The position numbers and the translations under genes were made by a program. Positions 34,455 to 45,538 of a stretch of 64,000 nucleotides of DNA are shown here, piece by piece. Under the pieces are notes generated by a model. The model was given only the letters and a program-made list of their open reading frames with translations, was not told the DNA's origin and ran no database searches. Positions within the stretch are counted from its first letter, which is position 1. Every line of letters starts with the position of its first letter. Origin of the DNA: Candidula unifasciata (lineage: Eukaryota > Mollusca > Gastropoda > Stylommatophora > Geomitridae); NCBI GenBank assembly GCA_905116865.2, contig CAJHNH020004835.1, positions 177,107 through 241,106 of the forward strand, given 5' to 3'.

Positions 34455-34680
34455 CCTAACAAGCATGTCCTAAAGGGCGACCAACCCGGATATTTCATTT
34501 TAACTCCAAGTGATCCTGCCTGAGACGAAGAGCTACAGTTTGAGCACAAGTAAGCTCGGTCTGTAAATAGACAGGCATTCAAAACTCAATGTCTGGATTA
34601 TACCAGAGTCTATAAATGGACGAACAACCAGGACTTTCGGACGGCGTTTACGGTCGGCGAAGACGACGAAGAATAAGAAG
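34455..34680 (+). repeat. Family A dispersed element, copy 13
   Basis: AACAAGCATGTCCTAAAGGG, CTGCCTGAGACGAAGAGC and GGACGAACAACCAGGACTTT end in a GACGACGAAGAATAAGAAG tail that leads directly into the tetranucleotide array. Confidence 0.82.
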
Positions 34681-34689
34681 TACAAGAGA

Positions 34690-35338
<649 letters not shown>

Positions 35339-36015
35339 GTGATGACTGTACGTTCTAAAAATGAACAAAATCCCCGCCCATGTAATACAGAAACAACACC
35401 ATAAAAAGCCAGCGATGCAAAGAAGCTAACATATTTACCCCCAAAGAATCACCAGGCTAGGATAAAGTCAAGTAAAAGCCCCAATGAGAAAACACAGCCC
35501 AGCAAAACACTGCCACAGTATTATATTACTCCAATGATCTAGAGCGCTGGTTACGCACTTCATGGTTCCCTGGTTCAGCGGAAATCTCACAGCCGGATCG
35601 TATCCACTTGCCCCGCAGGAGAAGAAAGAAAACGTGCCACTTGATCACCGGCTGACGACCCTGAATGTCTCCGCCTGCTGGCCATGGCCGCCAAAGGAGA
35701 TCTCTGATAGCCAGCACACTTCAGGCAAATCAATGCCCCGTGGAATTTCAAACACAGTCGCTAGGTACTAGTGTTTCCAGTACAAATGGTTTTCACTAGC
35801 GCAAATCACGTGTGTCCAATTCGTTTGACACTTAGCCACTCATTCAATTTTCAAATTAATTAATTCGTTCATTCATTACTTTCTCCTTATTTCTCCATTC
35901 CACCCATCAGTGCATTCTCCTTTTTTATTCTTCCTCCCACTTGGTTTTTTTTTAATAACAACCATTCATTCTTCCTTTATTTTCAATAATTCTTCCATTT
36001 ATCGATCCATCCATC
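35339..36015. other. Unassigned stretch
   Basis: No convincing gene. Overlapping frames at 35526-35771 on both strands lack splice support. Confidence 0.35.
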
Positions 36016-36235
36016 GTTTCTTCTTCTTCTTCTTTTTCTTCTTCTTCTTCTTCTTCTTTTTCTTCTTCTTCTTCTTCTTCTTCTTCTTCTTCTTCTTCTT
36101 CTTCTTCTTCTTCTGCTTCTTCCTCCTACTCCTCTTCTTCTTCTGCTTCTTCCTCCTACTCCTCTTCTTCTTCTGCTTCTCCCTCCTACTCCTCTTCTTC
36201 TTCTGCTTCTTCCTCCTACTCCTCTTCTTGTTGTT
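36016..36235. repeat. (TTC)n array with TTCTGCTTCYTCC higher-order units
   Basis: About 100 bp of TTC triplets, then four units of CTTCTTCTTCTGCTTC and CTCCTACTC. Confidence 0.96.
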
Positions 36236-36495
36236 GCTGCTTCTATCGTGTGCTGGTGCTTCTATCAAAGTGAACCACGATCCTACAACAAGTAAAAATC
36301 TACTTCTATCGTGTGCTGGTGCTTCTATCAAAGTGAACCATGATACTACAATAAGTACCAATCTGCTTCAATCGTGTGCTGTGCTGCTATCAAAGTAAAC
36401 CATGATACTACAATAAGTACCAATCTACTTTTATCGTGTGCTGGTGCTTCTATCAAAGTAAACCATGATACCACAACAAGTAACAATCTACTTCT
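36236..36495. repeat. About 65-bp tandem repeat, 4 units
   Basis: CTTCTATCGTGTGCTGGTGC, TTCTATCAAAGTGAACCA and ATACTACAATAAGTACCAA at about 36239, 36304, 36367 and 36430. One unit has lost a few bases. Confidence 0.92.
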
Positions 36496-36499
36496 ATTC

Positions 36500-36595
36500 A
36501 GTCGGTCAGTGAACTGTACGGCAAAGCCGTGAAACAAACCCACGACCTTCAGGGCGCGAGGCAAACGGCTTGACAACTTCGCCACGGAGACCTCT
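36500..36595 (-). repeat. Possible tRNA-like SINE head
   Basis: On minus, GTGGCGAAGTTGTCAAGCC resembles an A box, and GGTCGTGGGTTTGTTTCAC about 45 nt later resembles a degenerate B box. Single copy. Confidence 0.35.
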
Positions 36596-36599
36596 GGAC

Positions 36600-37600
36600 A
36601 GGTAGATAGGCGGGAAAACGTAAGTAGGAAGGTAGGTAGGTAGGCTGGCTGGCTGACGTAGGTAGGTTGACAGACGTAGGTAGTTTGACAGACAAAGGTG
36701 GGTAGGTAAGATATTTAGCCAGTAGCTAAAGATAAGTTAGCAGTACTACGCCAAGATAGGTAGGCAGCAGGTAGAGACAGGCAGGTAGGCAGCTGGTAGA
36801 GATAGGCAGGTAGGCAGCTGGTAGAGACAGGCAGGTAGGCAGCTGGTAGAGACAGGCAGGTAGGCAGCAGGTAGAGACAGGCAGGTAGGCAGCTGGTAGA
36901 GATAGGCAGGTAGGCAGCTGGTAGAGATAGGCAGGTAGGCAGCTGGTAGAGATAGGCAGGTAGGCAGCTGGTAGAGATAGGCAGGTAGGCAGCTGGTAGA
37001 GATAGGCAGGTAGGCAGCTGGTAGAGATAGGCAGGTAGGCAGCTGGTAGAGATAGGCAGGTAGGCAGCTGGTAGAGATAGGCAGGTAGGCAGCTGGTAGA
37101 GATAGGCAGGTAGGCAGCTGGTAGAGATAGGCAGGTAAGCAGCTGGTAGAGATGAGATAGGCAGGTAGGCAGCTGGTAGAGATAGGCAGGTAGGCAGCTG
37201 GTAGAGACAGGCAGGTAGACAGCTGGTAGAGATAAGCAGGTAGGCAGCTGGTAGAGATAGACAGGTAGGCAGCTGGTAGAGATGAGATAGGCAGGTAGGC
37301 AGCTGGTAGAGATAGGCAGGTAGGAAGCTGGTAGAGGTGAGATAGGCAGGTAGGCAGCTGGTAGAGATGAGATAGGCAGGTAGGCAGCTGGTAGAGATGA
37401 GATAGGCAGGTAGGCAGCTGGTAGAGATAGGCAGGTAGGCAGCTGGTAGAAAAAGTTAGGTAGGCAGCAGCTAGAGATAGGTAGGTAGGCATCAGCTAGA
37501 GACAGGTAGGTATGCAGCAGCTAGAGATATGAGATAAGCAGCAGTGAGAGATGGGTAGGTAGGCAGCAGGTAGAGATAGGTAGATATATGAATAAGTAGA
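36600..37600. repeat. 25-bp minisatellite, about 33 units
   Basis: The unit is GATAGGCAGGTAGGCAGCTG plus GTAGA, with occasional GATGA insertions. Edges are degenerate GTAGGTAGG sequence. Confidence 0.95.
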
Positions 37601-37679
37601 AAGATGTACGGGTAACTAGATAGGAAGGAAATGAAGAAAGGCGGGAGGAAGCTACACAAGGGCTGATAACTTACAGACA

Positions 37680-37975
37680 TTCAGACAGACATTCAAACAC
37701 ACATTCAAACAGACATACGTGCATTTGGACAGGCAGATCATGTTATGATATTTCGGCTCGTCGCTTGTATTTAAGTGCGATATGTGGCCTCACAAACAGA
37801 AGCGTGTGTATGATCGTGGTAAGCGAATGCTCCGCATGCCACCTAACACGACAACAAACAGAAGCGTATGTATGATCGCAGTAAGCGAACGCTCCGCATG
37901 CCACCTCACACGACAACAAACAGAAGCGTATTATGATCGTGGTAAGTGAACGCTCCGCATGACACCTCACACGAC
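37680..37975. repeat. About 60-bp tandem repeat, 3 units
   Basis: AACAGAAGCGTATGTATGAT, CGCAGTAAGCGAACGCTCC and GCATGCCACCTCACACGAC from about 37797. Preceded by ACATTCAAACAGACAT repeats. Confidence 0.88.
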
Positions 37976-38165
37976 ACATGGTTGTTCCAATAGTAGATAT
38001 TTGTGTCCCTAAAAAGTTCTATACAATGATATAAGTTTTATAAATCGCGATTCGTTCTATATAGCAATTTATATAAAGCGATAATTTCTATATAATGGTC
38101 TATATAACGCGCTTAAAAATATGCAGTTGGAAATAATGTGACTGTATGCTCGTCAAGAAAGGTAT

Positions 38166-39218
38166 CATCATCATCAGGTGCCTTGCCGACTGGCGTGGGC
38201 GATCATGCCTCTCCATAATCTGCGATCTCCTGCAGCATGTATCAGTTCGTGTGCCGACACACCTCCATGCCATGCAACAAGACTGTAAAGCATCTTCTCT
38301 CGTTGTCTTCCTCTATCTCTCATTCCACAGATATTTTCAGTGGTCACAACATGTTCTATTTTCCCTCTTCTCATAACATGGCCGAAAAATGATGGCTGTC
38401 TCCATCTGATGTCTGTGATAAGTTGTCTTCGGGCTCCCGCCTCTTTCAAAACCTCTTGGTTGCTCTTTTTGGCTGTCCAAGGTATTCTAAGCATTCTTCT
38501 GTAAAAACACATCTCCAAGGCCTCCAAAAATTGTTTGGCCTGCCTACCGATTGTCCAGGATTCACAGCCACATGTTAAAACTGGATGTATGTAGCAAGCA
38601 AGAATTCTTTTTCTAACTCTCAATGACAAGGATATATTGCACAAGATGTTTTACATTTTATAAAATGCAGTTTTTGCCTGTCCTATTCTATTTCTTATCT
38701 CAGTTATGCATCTTCCATCTGATGTTATCCATGTGCCCAGATACTTAAATTTCTGTACTTGTCCTAAAATGACACCATCAACTTTTATTACACACTTAGG
38801 AATAATTCGTTTCTTTGATACCACCATTACTTTTGTCTTCCCATTATTCAAACTGAGGCCCATTCTTCCACTATCTAACACCACAATGTCTATCATTTCC
38901 TGTAGTTCTTTCTGACTTGTTGCTATCAAGACTGTGTTATCAGCATAAAGTAAATTGTTCATATTGTGCCCACCAAACACAATTACTGGCATACCAATTA
39001 AATCTCTCATTATATATCCACTGTATATTGAAAACAAATCAGGTGACAGTACACATCCTTGTCGTACGCCCCTCTTTATGCTTTGAAATGTACCTAAACA
39101 GTTCCTAATTCTTATAGCTGCTGTTTGTTGCCAATACATATTCTTTATTATTCGTAGATCTTTCCCATCAATGTTTAATTTTTCAAACGGTTTGATTACT
39201 TCTTCATGCTTCATACAT
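38166..39218 (-). mobile_element. 5'-truncated LINE with 9-bp target duplication
   Basis: A 1053-bp insertion flanked by GAAAGGTAT at 38157-38165 and 39219-39227. On its own (minus) strand the element ends CACCTGATGATGATG, a short (GAT)n tail. Truncation at the 5' end, a tail and a target duplication are hallmarks of target-primed reverse transcription. Related 3' fragments occur at 29513-30110, 47580-47660 and 63600-63830. Confidence 0.9.
38174..39214 (-). pseudogene. LINE reverse transcriptase C-terminal half, one stop
   Basis: One continuous minus frame of about 346 codons interrupted by a single TAA at 38651-38653. It shows the RT fingers/palm motif RGVRQGCVLSPDLFSIYS and the active-site region NNLLYADNTVLIATS, then the conserved GLSLNNGKTKVMVVSKK, FKYLGTWITSDGRC and, after the stop, LACYIHPVLTCGCESWTIG, FYRRMLRIPWTAKKSNQEVL and WHGGVSAHELIHAAGDRRLW. 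The catalytic Y-A-D-D box reads Y-A-D-N, so the second aspartate is lost. The N-terminal endonuclease is absent through truncation. The coding frame is otherwise intact, implying a fairly young copy that cannot move itself. The LINE clade is not assigned. Confidence 0.92.
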
Positions 39219-39280
39219 GAAAGGTATATTCTAGTAACGCGATAAGTTCTAAGTTTATATCTTATGTTATGTACAATGTG

Positions 39281-39498
39281 TCAGCGTCTGTGGCTTAGGC
39301 GTTACAAACGCGCTTTGTAATGCCGTGGTGCCGGGTTCGATCCTGCTGCGGATGATTTGTCTTGCGCTGGTTTCGACAGTTGTACTGAGAGCTGACCGTC
39401 CAGTATGCAATGGCAAACTACTGAATGCAAAATCTGCCTAGAAAACCCACTACAACCAATCAATGCTGGGTTTAGTTCTGCAACGTTCTGTAAAGAAA
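39281..39498 (+). repeat. tRNA-headed SINE (family D)
   Basis: The head has GTCTGTGGCTTAGGCGTTAC (A-box-like TGGCTTAGGCG) and 'GGGTTCGATCC' (a very good B box) about 45 nt later. The body runs to TTCTGTAAAG and an A run near 39498. No second copy was seen and no certain target duplication. Confidence 0.7.
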
Positions 39499-39870
39499 AA
39501 AACAACTAATTGTATGTATAACGTAACGAATTCGATTTAACGCAACAGGTTTCATATAACCGATATTAGTATTCCGGTGACACGGTGATGTGTTCTAAAT
39601 AACACGGATCAGTTCTATACAAACCGATGAGTTATATATAACAGTCTACAAGGCAATTAGTTTTGTATAAAGCAACTGGTTATACACTACGAGATATCCA
39701 CACACCAAAAAACAAAAAAAAACGCCATCGGTTCTAAAAAATGCAACAACAACAACAACAAAAAACTCTCTATAAAGCAAGCTTTGCATACAGCGATGTT
39801 GTGTTCTGTATAAAGCGAAAAGCTCTTTACAGGTCAATAAAGCAATAAACGCCTTGTAACGCGATGTTTG

Positions 39871-40013
39871 TGTTTTTGCGTAGTTATCGTTCGGTTCGAG
39901 AGTGCAGAGGTTGCGAAGATCTTACGGGTAGACAGTATCGTGCTTTGTGTTTTGCTTTCTGCGAGTGATTAGTCAATGTGTAGACATAGACCACACCCTA
40001 CAGCAGCAGACGC
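39871..40013. other. Unassigned stretch
   Basis: Short unique sequence before the GAA array. Confidence 0.35.
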
Positions 40014-40586
40014 AGAAGAAGAAGAAGAAGAAGAAGAAGAAGAAGAAGAAGAAGAAGGGGGAGGAGGAGGAGGAGAAGAAGGAGACGAAGACGAAGAAGA
40101 AGAAGAAGAAGAAGAAGAAGAAGAAGAAGAAGAAGAAGAAGAAGAAGAAGAAGAAGAAGAAAAAAGAAGAAGAAGAAGAAGAAGAAGAAGAAGAAGAAGA
40201 AGAAGAAGAAGAAGAAGAAGAAGAAGAAGAAGAAGGAGAAGAAGAAGAAGAAGAAGAAGAAGAAGAAGAAGAAGAAGAAGAAGAGAAGAAGAAGAAGAAG
40301 GAGGAGGAGGAGAAGAAGAAGAAAGAAGAAGAAGAAGAAGAAGAAGAAGAAGAAGAAGAAGAAGAAGAAGAAGAAGAAGAAGAAGAAGAAGAAGAAGAAG
40401 AAGAAGAAGAAGAAGAAGAAGAAGAAGAAGAAGAAGAAGAAGAAGAAGAAAAAGAAGAGAGAAGAAGAAGAAGAAGAAGAAGAAGAAGAAGAAGAAGAAG
40501 AAGAAGAAGAAGAAGAAGAAGAAGAAGAAAAAGAAGAAGAAGAAGAAGAAGAAGAAGAAGAAGAAAGAAGAGAAAGAAGAAGAAGC
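40014..40586. repeat. (GAA)n microsatellite, about 570 bp
   Basis: AAG triplets with GAG/GGA islands (about 40056-40076, 40301-40310) and frame-shifting single-base changes. All the long Glu/Lys/Arg and Ser/Leu/Phe frames here are translations of this tract. No family A body is adjacent, unlike other GAA arrays. Confidence 0.99.
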
Positions 40587-40589
40587 TAC

Positions 40590-40955
40590 AGCAGATGAGG
40601 GAAAGGCACAGATAGAGCGGAGAAAGGACCAAACAGGGAGAAGAGGGAGACTTAGACAGAGAGGAGAAAGGACCAAACAGGGAGAAGAGGGAGACTTAGA
40701 GAGGAGAAAGGACCAAACAGGGAGAAGAGGGAGACTTAGAGAGGAGAAAGGACCAAACTGGGAGAAGAGGGAGACTTAGAGAGGAGAAAGGACCAAACAG
40801 GGAGAAGGAAAGACTTAGAGAGGAGAAAGGACCAAACAGGGAGAAGGAGACTTAGAGAGGAGAAAGGACCAAACAGGGAGAAGGAGACTTAGAGAGGAGA
40901 AAGGACCAAACAGGGAGAAGAGGGAGACTTAGAGAGGAGAAAGGAATACGCTGAG
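40590..40955. repeat. About 40-bp minisatellite, 9 units
   Basis: GAGAGGAGAAAGGACCAAAC, AGGGAGAAGAGGGAGACTTA with 6-9 bp deletions in some units. Confidence 0.95.
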
Positions 40956-41019
40956 AATACAGGAAGGCACACAGACGAGAGATCTGTCGAGTACAGAGTG
41001 GCCACCCTGATGTAGTTAC

Positions 41020-41395
41020 TGCAAATGTTTCTCCAACACGACATAACAGTCATGTCCCATTCCAACACGACATAACAGTCGTGTCCTATTCCAACACGAC
41101 ATAACAGTCATGCCCCATTCCAACACCACATAACAGTCATGTCCCATTCCAACACGACATAACAGTCATGTCCCATTCCAACACGACATAACAGTCATGC
41201 CCCATTCCAACACGACATAACAGTCATGTCCCATTCCAACACGACATAACAGTCATGTCCCATTCCAACACGACATAACAGTCATGTCCCATTCCAACAC
41301 GACATAACAGTCGTATCCCATTCCAACACGACATAACAGTCATGTCCCATTCCAACACGACATAACAGTCGTATCCCATTCCAACACGACATAAC
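41020..41395. repeat. 29-bp minisatellite, 13 units
   Basis: AACACGACATAACAGTCATG plus TCCCATTCC. Variants are mostly ATG/GTA and TCC/CCC changes. Confidence 0.96.
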
Positions 41396-42110
41396 CACGT
41401 TTCCTCAAAGATGGGCAGTTAAAAAAGTAAGGTCAAACCGAAACGCATTCGCTCCATCTGTGCTTGAAAGTCCATGCGACCTGACATAGTCCTCCACTCT
41501 GTCCTGATTGTCCGTTCGAATGGAAGAGAATCACATGTATAAGAATCTCGAGAAAAACAGTGGATTTAGGCAGCCGGTCTGAGGAGAAAACGAGGCGTAA
41601 CACGGTTGTCTGCCAGTGTTCCGGTGTCTGCCACCTGCTAACAAAAGTCCAACATGTGTCCGGTAAACCAAACGTAAGCTTGTCGCTCGGTCGTCCAGGC
41701 ATGCTGACTGCTTTAATTAGGCTGCCGCGACGACTTCTTATCTCACAGTACCTTCAGCAACCACCAAGTCGTCTTGTCCCTATACGAAAGAAAAACACCA
41801 TCCGGTAATCTCGTGCAGCAGGGTACCAGCCCTGAGCTTCATGAACTCAGGTGGGCCCACCTCCGAAAGCGTCTAGGAATCGTGGGCCGAAACGCTCGTT
41901 GACGAGGATAATTTCTACTGACGACTGGTAGATCCCTGCTGTACTTGCTCCCTGTGAGTTTATTCCCTATGGTTTCAGCTGGTATTTTCTTTCTGTGGGA
42001 AAATGATCTGATCTGCTGTCTGTGTGTTCTGTGCCGACTTCTATGACCTCAATCCTGATGTTATCTTTTCTTGTTTGTCCTGCAGCAAACCATTTTCTTC
42101 AGACATCTAA
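41396..42110. other. Unassigned stretch
   Basis: No convincing exon. A short imperfect palindrome (GAACTCAGGTGGGCCCACCT) lies at about 41843-41862. Confidence 0.4.
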
Positions 42111-42119
42111 TTTCTACGG

Positions 42120-42510
42120 TTTCTTCTTTCTTCTTCTTCTTCTTCTTCTTCTTCTTCTTCTTCTTCTTCTTCTTCTTCTTCTTCTTCTTCTTCTTCTTCT
42201 TCTTCTTCTTCTTCTTCTTCTTCTTCGCATTAACAGGCTGTAAACCCCGGAGGAATGTTTTGGGTGTTCGTCCACCTCCGAACATTAGTCTTGTGCCAGA
42301 ACCTGAGTATTGCGTGCATATCTGTTTTACAGATCTGACATACATAGTTGTATGCAAATTGTCGGTTCCTTGCCTCGCGGGCAGATGCTTCGAAGGAGCC
42401 CCCCACCCCACCCCACCCCTTATTTCGTCAATTCTTACGGCATGCTTGTTGGGGCGGAAGTGAGTCTATTCCTGTTTTCTCCCACAATGGGGTCCCAGTT
42501 CCCACATAGG
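42120..42510 (-). repeat. Family A dispersed element, copy 14, with long (TTC)n tail
   Basis: About 105 bp of CTT triplets at 42125-42227 join CGCATTAACAGGCTGTAAAC and the full body, ending at CACAATGGGGTCCCAGTTCC. This is direct evidence that the triplet array sits at the element's 3' tail. Confidence 0.9.
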
Positions 42511-42666
42511 GAATCTATAGTTAATATTTTCTTTTCTGCCCTGTGGTGACAGACCATGTCTGCTACTGGTAGCACAGTGTGGGAAGATTTAAAAAAAAAC
42601 TAACACGAACGAACGAGCTTTATTTTCAAAGGTTTAAGAGTTGGTCACGCAGGCCCGTCTAACACT

Positions 42667-42668
<2 letters not shown>

Positions 42669-42751
<83 letters not shown>

Positions 42752-42752
42752 G
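42669..42752. repeat. (GA)n microsatellite
   Basis: Pure GA tract with one GG interruption. Confidence 0.98.
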
Positions 42753-42963
42753 CAACCAGGCCAACTAGAGCGTCAACAGTGGAAGCACAACGACAACTGT
42801 ACTTCCCATAACCCCCCCCCCCCCTTTTCCTCTTTTGCCACTTCCTCAGCCGCCACTGAGTACTCACATTCAAGAGTGCTTAGCCAGAGAGGATTACAGA
42901 ATTCGCCAGCAGCTCTCGGCCAAAATTGATTTTAATTAGGCTGTGTAGTAGCAACATCGATGG

Positions 42964-42966
<3 letters not shown>

Positions 42967-43052
<86 letters not shown>
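42967..43052. repeat. (GA)n microsatellite
   Basis: Pure GA tract 215 bp after the previous one. Flanks differ, so this is not an obvious duplication. Confidence 0.98.
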
Positions 43053-43055
<3 letters not shown>

Positions 43056-43227
43056 GGGGGAGACAGACCAGACACAAAAGAAAGAGCAAGACACTCACCA
43101 CCTGACAGCGGCAATTTGCTTCATTCTCTCTGAACGCGCCACGTTACTGATTGTATCATACTAGTTAACTGCCTCTATTCTGTACAGGCACTAGTTAATA
43201 GAGATGTTCATGGTTTTTTTTATATTT

Positions 43228-43402
43228 TTAGTATCCAGAAACCATAAGTTGTAAATTCTTTGGCTCGGTACTATGAATATCGCAATCCTTCGGCCTTGAT
43301 TCCATTATAGGTACCATTATTCTGGGAAAAATGTGGCTTTTCTGCCTACCCCCGGGAGTGTAACCGGACCACAAGGAGTTCGTCACCCGGCCGTCATGTT
43401 AT
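43228..43402 (-). repeat. SINE family B, copy 4 (truncated head)
   Basis: AGTATCCAGAAACCATAAGT, GGTACCATTATTCTGGGAAA and CCACAAGGAGTTCGTCACCC match the complement of 20805-21021. The tRNA head beyond the B box region is lost. Confidence 0.85.
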
Positions 43403-43479
43403 TAATTATTGGTTTAGTTGTGTAACCATCCAGAACACGACAAGTGCCAGTCTTTGTCAACACATTCTGAAGTGAACAT

Positions 43480-43895
43480 CAGGTAATATCCCAGGAAGTC
43501 AAAGGGCTAGCGTGACGTTGACCACATCACCAACCAGGTGCCCGCTGGCTATACAAATATAGGTAGACCATCATATGCCCCATGTGTATCTGCAAAGGGT
43601 CACTTAAGCAGTTACATATTACCAATATCAGCCTTAACATGATCATGATGACTTCAGCAACGGGTAATTGTAAACGATCCTTTTCCACGTCTGCATACGC
43701 ATAGAGGGCCAGACCTGTCAACAACACGCCGGCCGCCTTTACTTCTCAGGCCATAACATGGTACTCATCTAAGGCTAGATCGACCTTGAAACCAATGTAT
43801 TTTTTTTTTAATACGGCTTAGTCAATACCTGAATCAACGATTATCAGATTCGCAGGCGAATGGTTAACCTCTATCCCATCGATGCTTCCACCCCC
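43480..43895. repeat. Two SINE family C pieces in inverted arrangement
   Basis: 43480-43590 is in plus orientation (GTGACGTTGACCACATCACC, ACAAATATAGGTAGACC). About 43670-43895 is in minus orientation (GCATAGAGGGCCAGACCTGT, GCCGGCCGCCTTTACTTCTC, then a degraded tRNA-like head near 43830-43880). Confidence 0.6.
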
Positions 43896-44089
43896 CCCCC
43901 CCCCCACCCCACCAGGCTAAGACTCAAATAACAATTTCAAAGCCAAACAGCCAGTAATAATTTCTAGAATGACGTATGTGCATGGAATACATAGCCATAA
44001 GGACGCTGTAGAGCAGATTGGAGACATGGCAAGACAGAGATCCAGCCTAACAGAAACCCACAAACCGCAAAGAAGCTTACAAGTACTAC

Positions 44090-44865
44090 ATCTTCTCCAA
44101 GTGGGTTCCCAAGCCCCATTGCAGAGGAAAACCAGCACAGGCCTACTGCCTTCCTAACAAGCATGCCGTAAGAGTCGACTAGTTGGCATTTGCTTCGGAG
44201 TCGGAGTGCATCTGCCTGAGAGGCAAGGAACCAACAATCTGCATACAAATAACTTAGATCGGTGAAACGAATGTGGACGCACAACTCAGGTTCTAGATCA
44301 AGTGTAGAGTCCAGAGCAGTGTTGCCACTTTTCTTTGACAAAAAATATCCAAAACGGAGTCAAAAAAATATCTAAATTTGCGTGGAAAACATCGAGAAAA
44401 AACATCCAAATGGAAAGCGTCACAAATTACATAGCAATTGATATGACTTACCCTTTAGAATCATGTCCTCATCTTTACTGGATGATGAAGTTGAAGCTTC
44501 AGATCCTAAATGAATCTGGTATGCTTTAGCTGTTCCAATTTCTTTTAATACACAATCAGGGAGCTGATAAGTGGAACAGCATTTTCCTACTCTTATCAGG
44601 ACGTAATTTTTCCGTCAAGGTAGCATTTTAGGAGGTCAAATTTCATCCTGTTTCTTATGCTAGATTTGATAAATTCACTCCAGATGAAAAAACGTCTATA
44701 AAAACATCTACCATCTAAACGTCAAAAACGCGATCTAAATGCAAGGAAAATAATCTAAATCTGGATATAAAATATCCAAAGTGGCAACACTGGTCAGGAG
44801 GTGTTAAAACAACCAGAACTTTACGACAGAGTTTACATCCGGTGAACGCGAAGAAGAAGAAGACT
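44090..44865 (+). repeat. Family A dispersed element, copy 15, split by a MITE
   Basis: The 5' part at 44090-44316 (GTGGGTTCCCAAGCCCCAT, GCATGCCGTAAGAGTCGACT) resumes at 44793 (ACCAGAACTTTACGACAGAG, GGTGAACGCGAAGAAG). The break falls inside the otherwise conserved ...CAGGACTACAGTCCAGAAGTGG block. Confidence 0.88.
44317..44792. mobile_element. hAT-like MITE inserted in family A
   Basis: A 476-bp element with terminal inverted repeats CAGTGTTGCCACTTT / AAGTGGCAACACTG, extended by shared AAAATATCC subterminal motifs. The flanking 8-mers GTCCAGAG and GTCAGGAG agree at 6 of 8 positions, consistent with an aged 8-bp hAT target duplication. The interior is AT-rich with many ATCTAAA/AACATC phrases and no intact transposase. 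Confidence 0.82.
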
Positions 44866-45003
44866 AAGTATACAAAGACACCTGTCGGCGGCAGCGTTAG
44901 GGTGAGCCCATTCTACCACACCCGTTCCCGATGAGCACAAACGCGTCTGGCGCGATATTGCCAGTCACTTGTCCTAACAATTACAGACTGCGTGAACAAC
45001 ATG

Positions 45004-45471
45004 TTAAAAGGGGTGTGGCCAGACAAGAACACTAAGCAGGAAGCCAAAGAAGAATAAGAAACCAACGAAGAACCGGTGTCGTGAGACGCTGCACGCTGCA
45101 GGATTTACTAAAGAGGGGATCCGAGCGCATCTGCGCTGAATGGTTCGATATGCAATGAGGATAACCTGTCGACTAACTAAATAATTTAGTACACAGTCTT
45201 CTAATTCTTTTCTCAACTCCTGGAATGCCTCGCGGCGTCAGGGCAGGAAGGGATCTCTGGAACAGGCCCTCCTGTTCAATTCGTATAAAGTATTTTTCCA
45301 TGTCTCTGGTATTTCTGCGGTGCATGCTCTGCGTGGTCGACCTCTGGATTTGTTACCGCTGCATCTGTATTCCACTGCTCCATGTGACGCCCTGTCTGAC
45401 GAAAACATGCTCTCCAGATATGTAAAATCCTTAGCTGGCTTTAACTGGTGTTGCACGATCCAGGTTGTCAA
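45004..45471 (-). pseudogene. Degraded LINE reverse transcriptase tail (different family)
   Basis: The minus frame reads KDFTYLESMFSSDRASHGAV, resembling the F-K-Y-L-G-S motif after the RT active site. It is then joined to a basic segment KSRGRPRRACTAEIPETWKN and TLYELNRRACSRDP like the extreme C-terminus of LINE ORF2. The usual intervening 150 or more residues are missing. A further frame at 45216 and below (LRKELEDCVLNYLVS) may be the continuation. Confidence 0.45.
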
Positions 45472-45538
45472 ACATCGAACCTTAGTATTCGAAAACAGTG
45501 AAACAATTTAACAAATCCACAAACCCCGCTTAGCGGGG

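Larger units (their letters stand above)
37990..39870. repeat. Degenerate AT-rich tandem repeat hosting a LINE and a SINE
   Basis: Phrases like GTTCTATATAACGCGAT recur every 25-30 bp at 37995-38150, 39228-39280 and 39500-39870. The LINE (38166-39218) and a SINE (about 39281-39498) interrupt what was probably one array. Confidence 0.7.

Noticed and set aside
36746..37492. 248-residue Leu/Pro/Ser/Tyr-rich frame
   Set aside because: Translation of the 25-bp minisatellite on minus. Frames repeat every three units.
38651..38653. Frameshift between the two RT open frames
   Set aside because: Both halves are in the same frame. A single TAA codon separates them, so it is a nonsense change, not a frameshift.
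41020..41395. CRISPR array (29-bp regular repeats; also the 47-bp array at 47690)
   Set aside because: Units are head-to-tail with no unique spacers, no cas genes, and a eukaryotic context.
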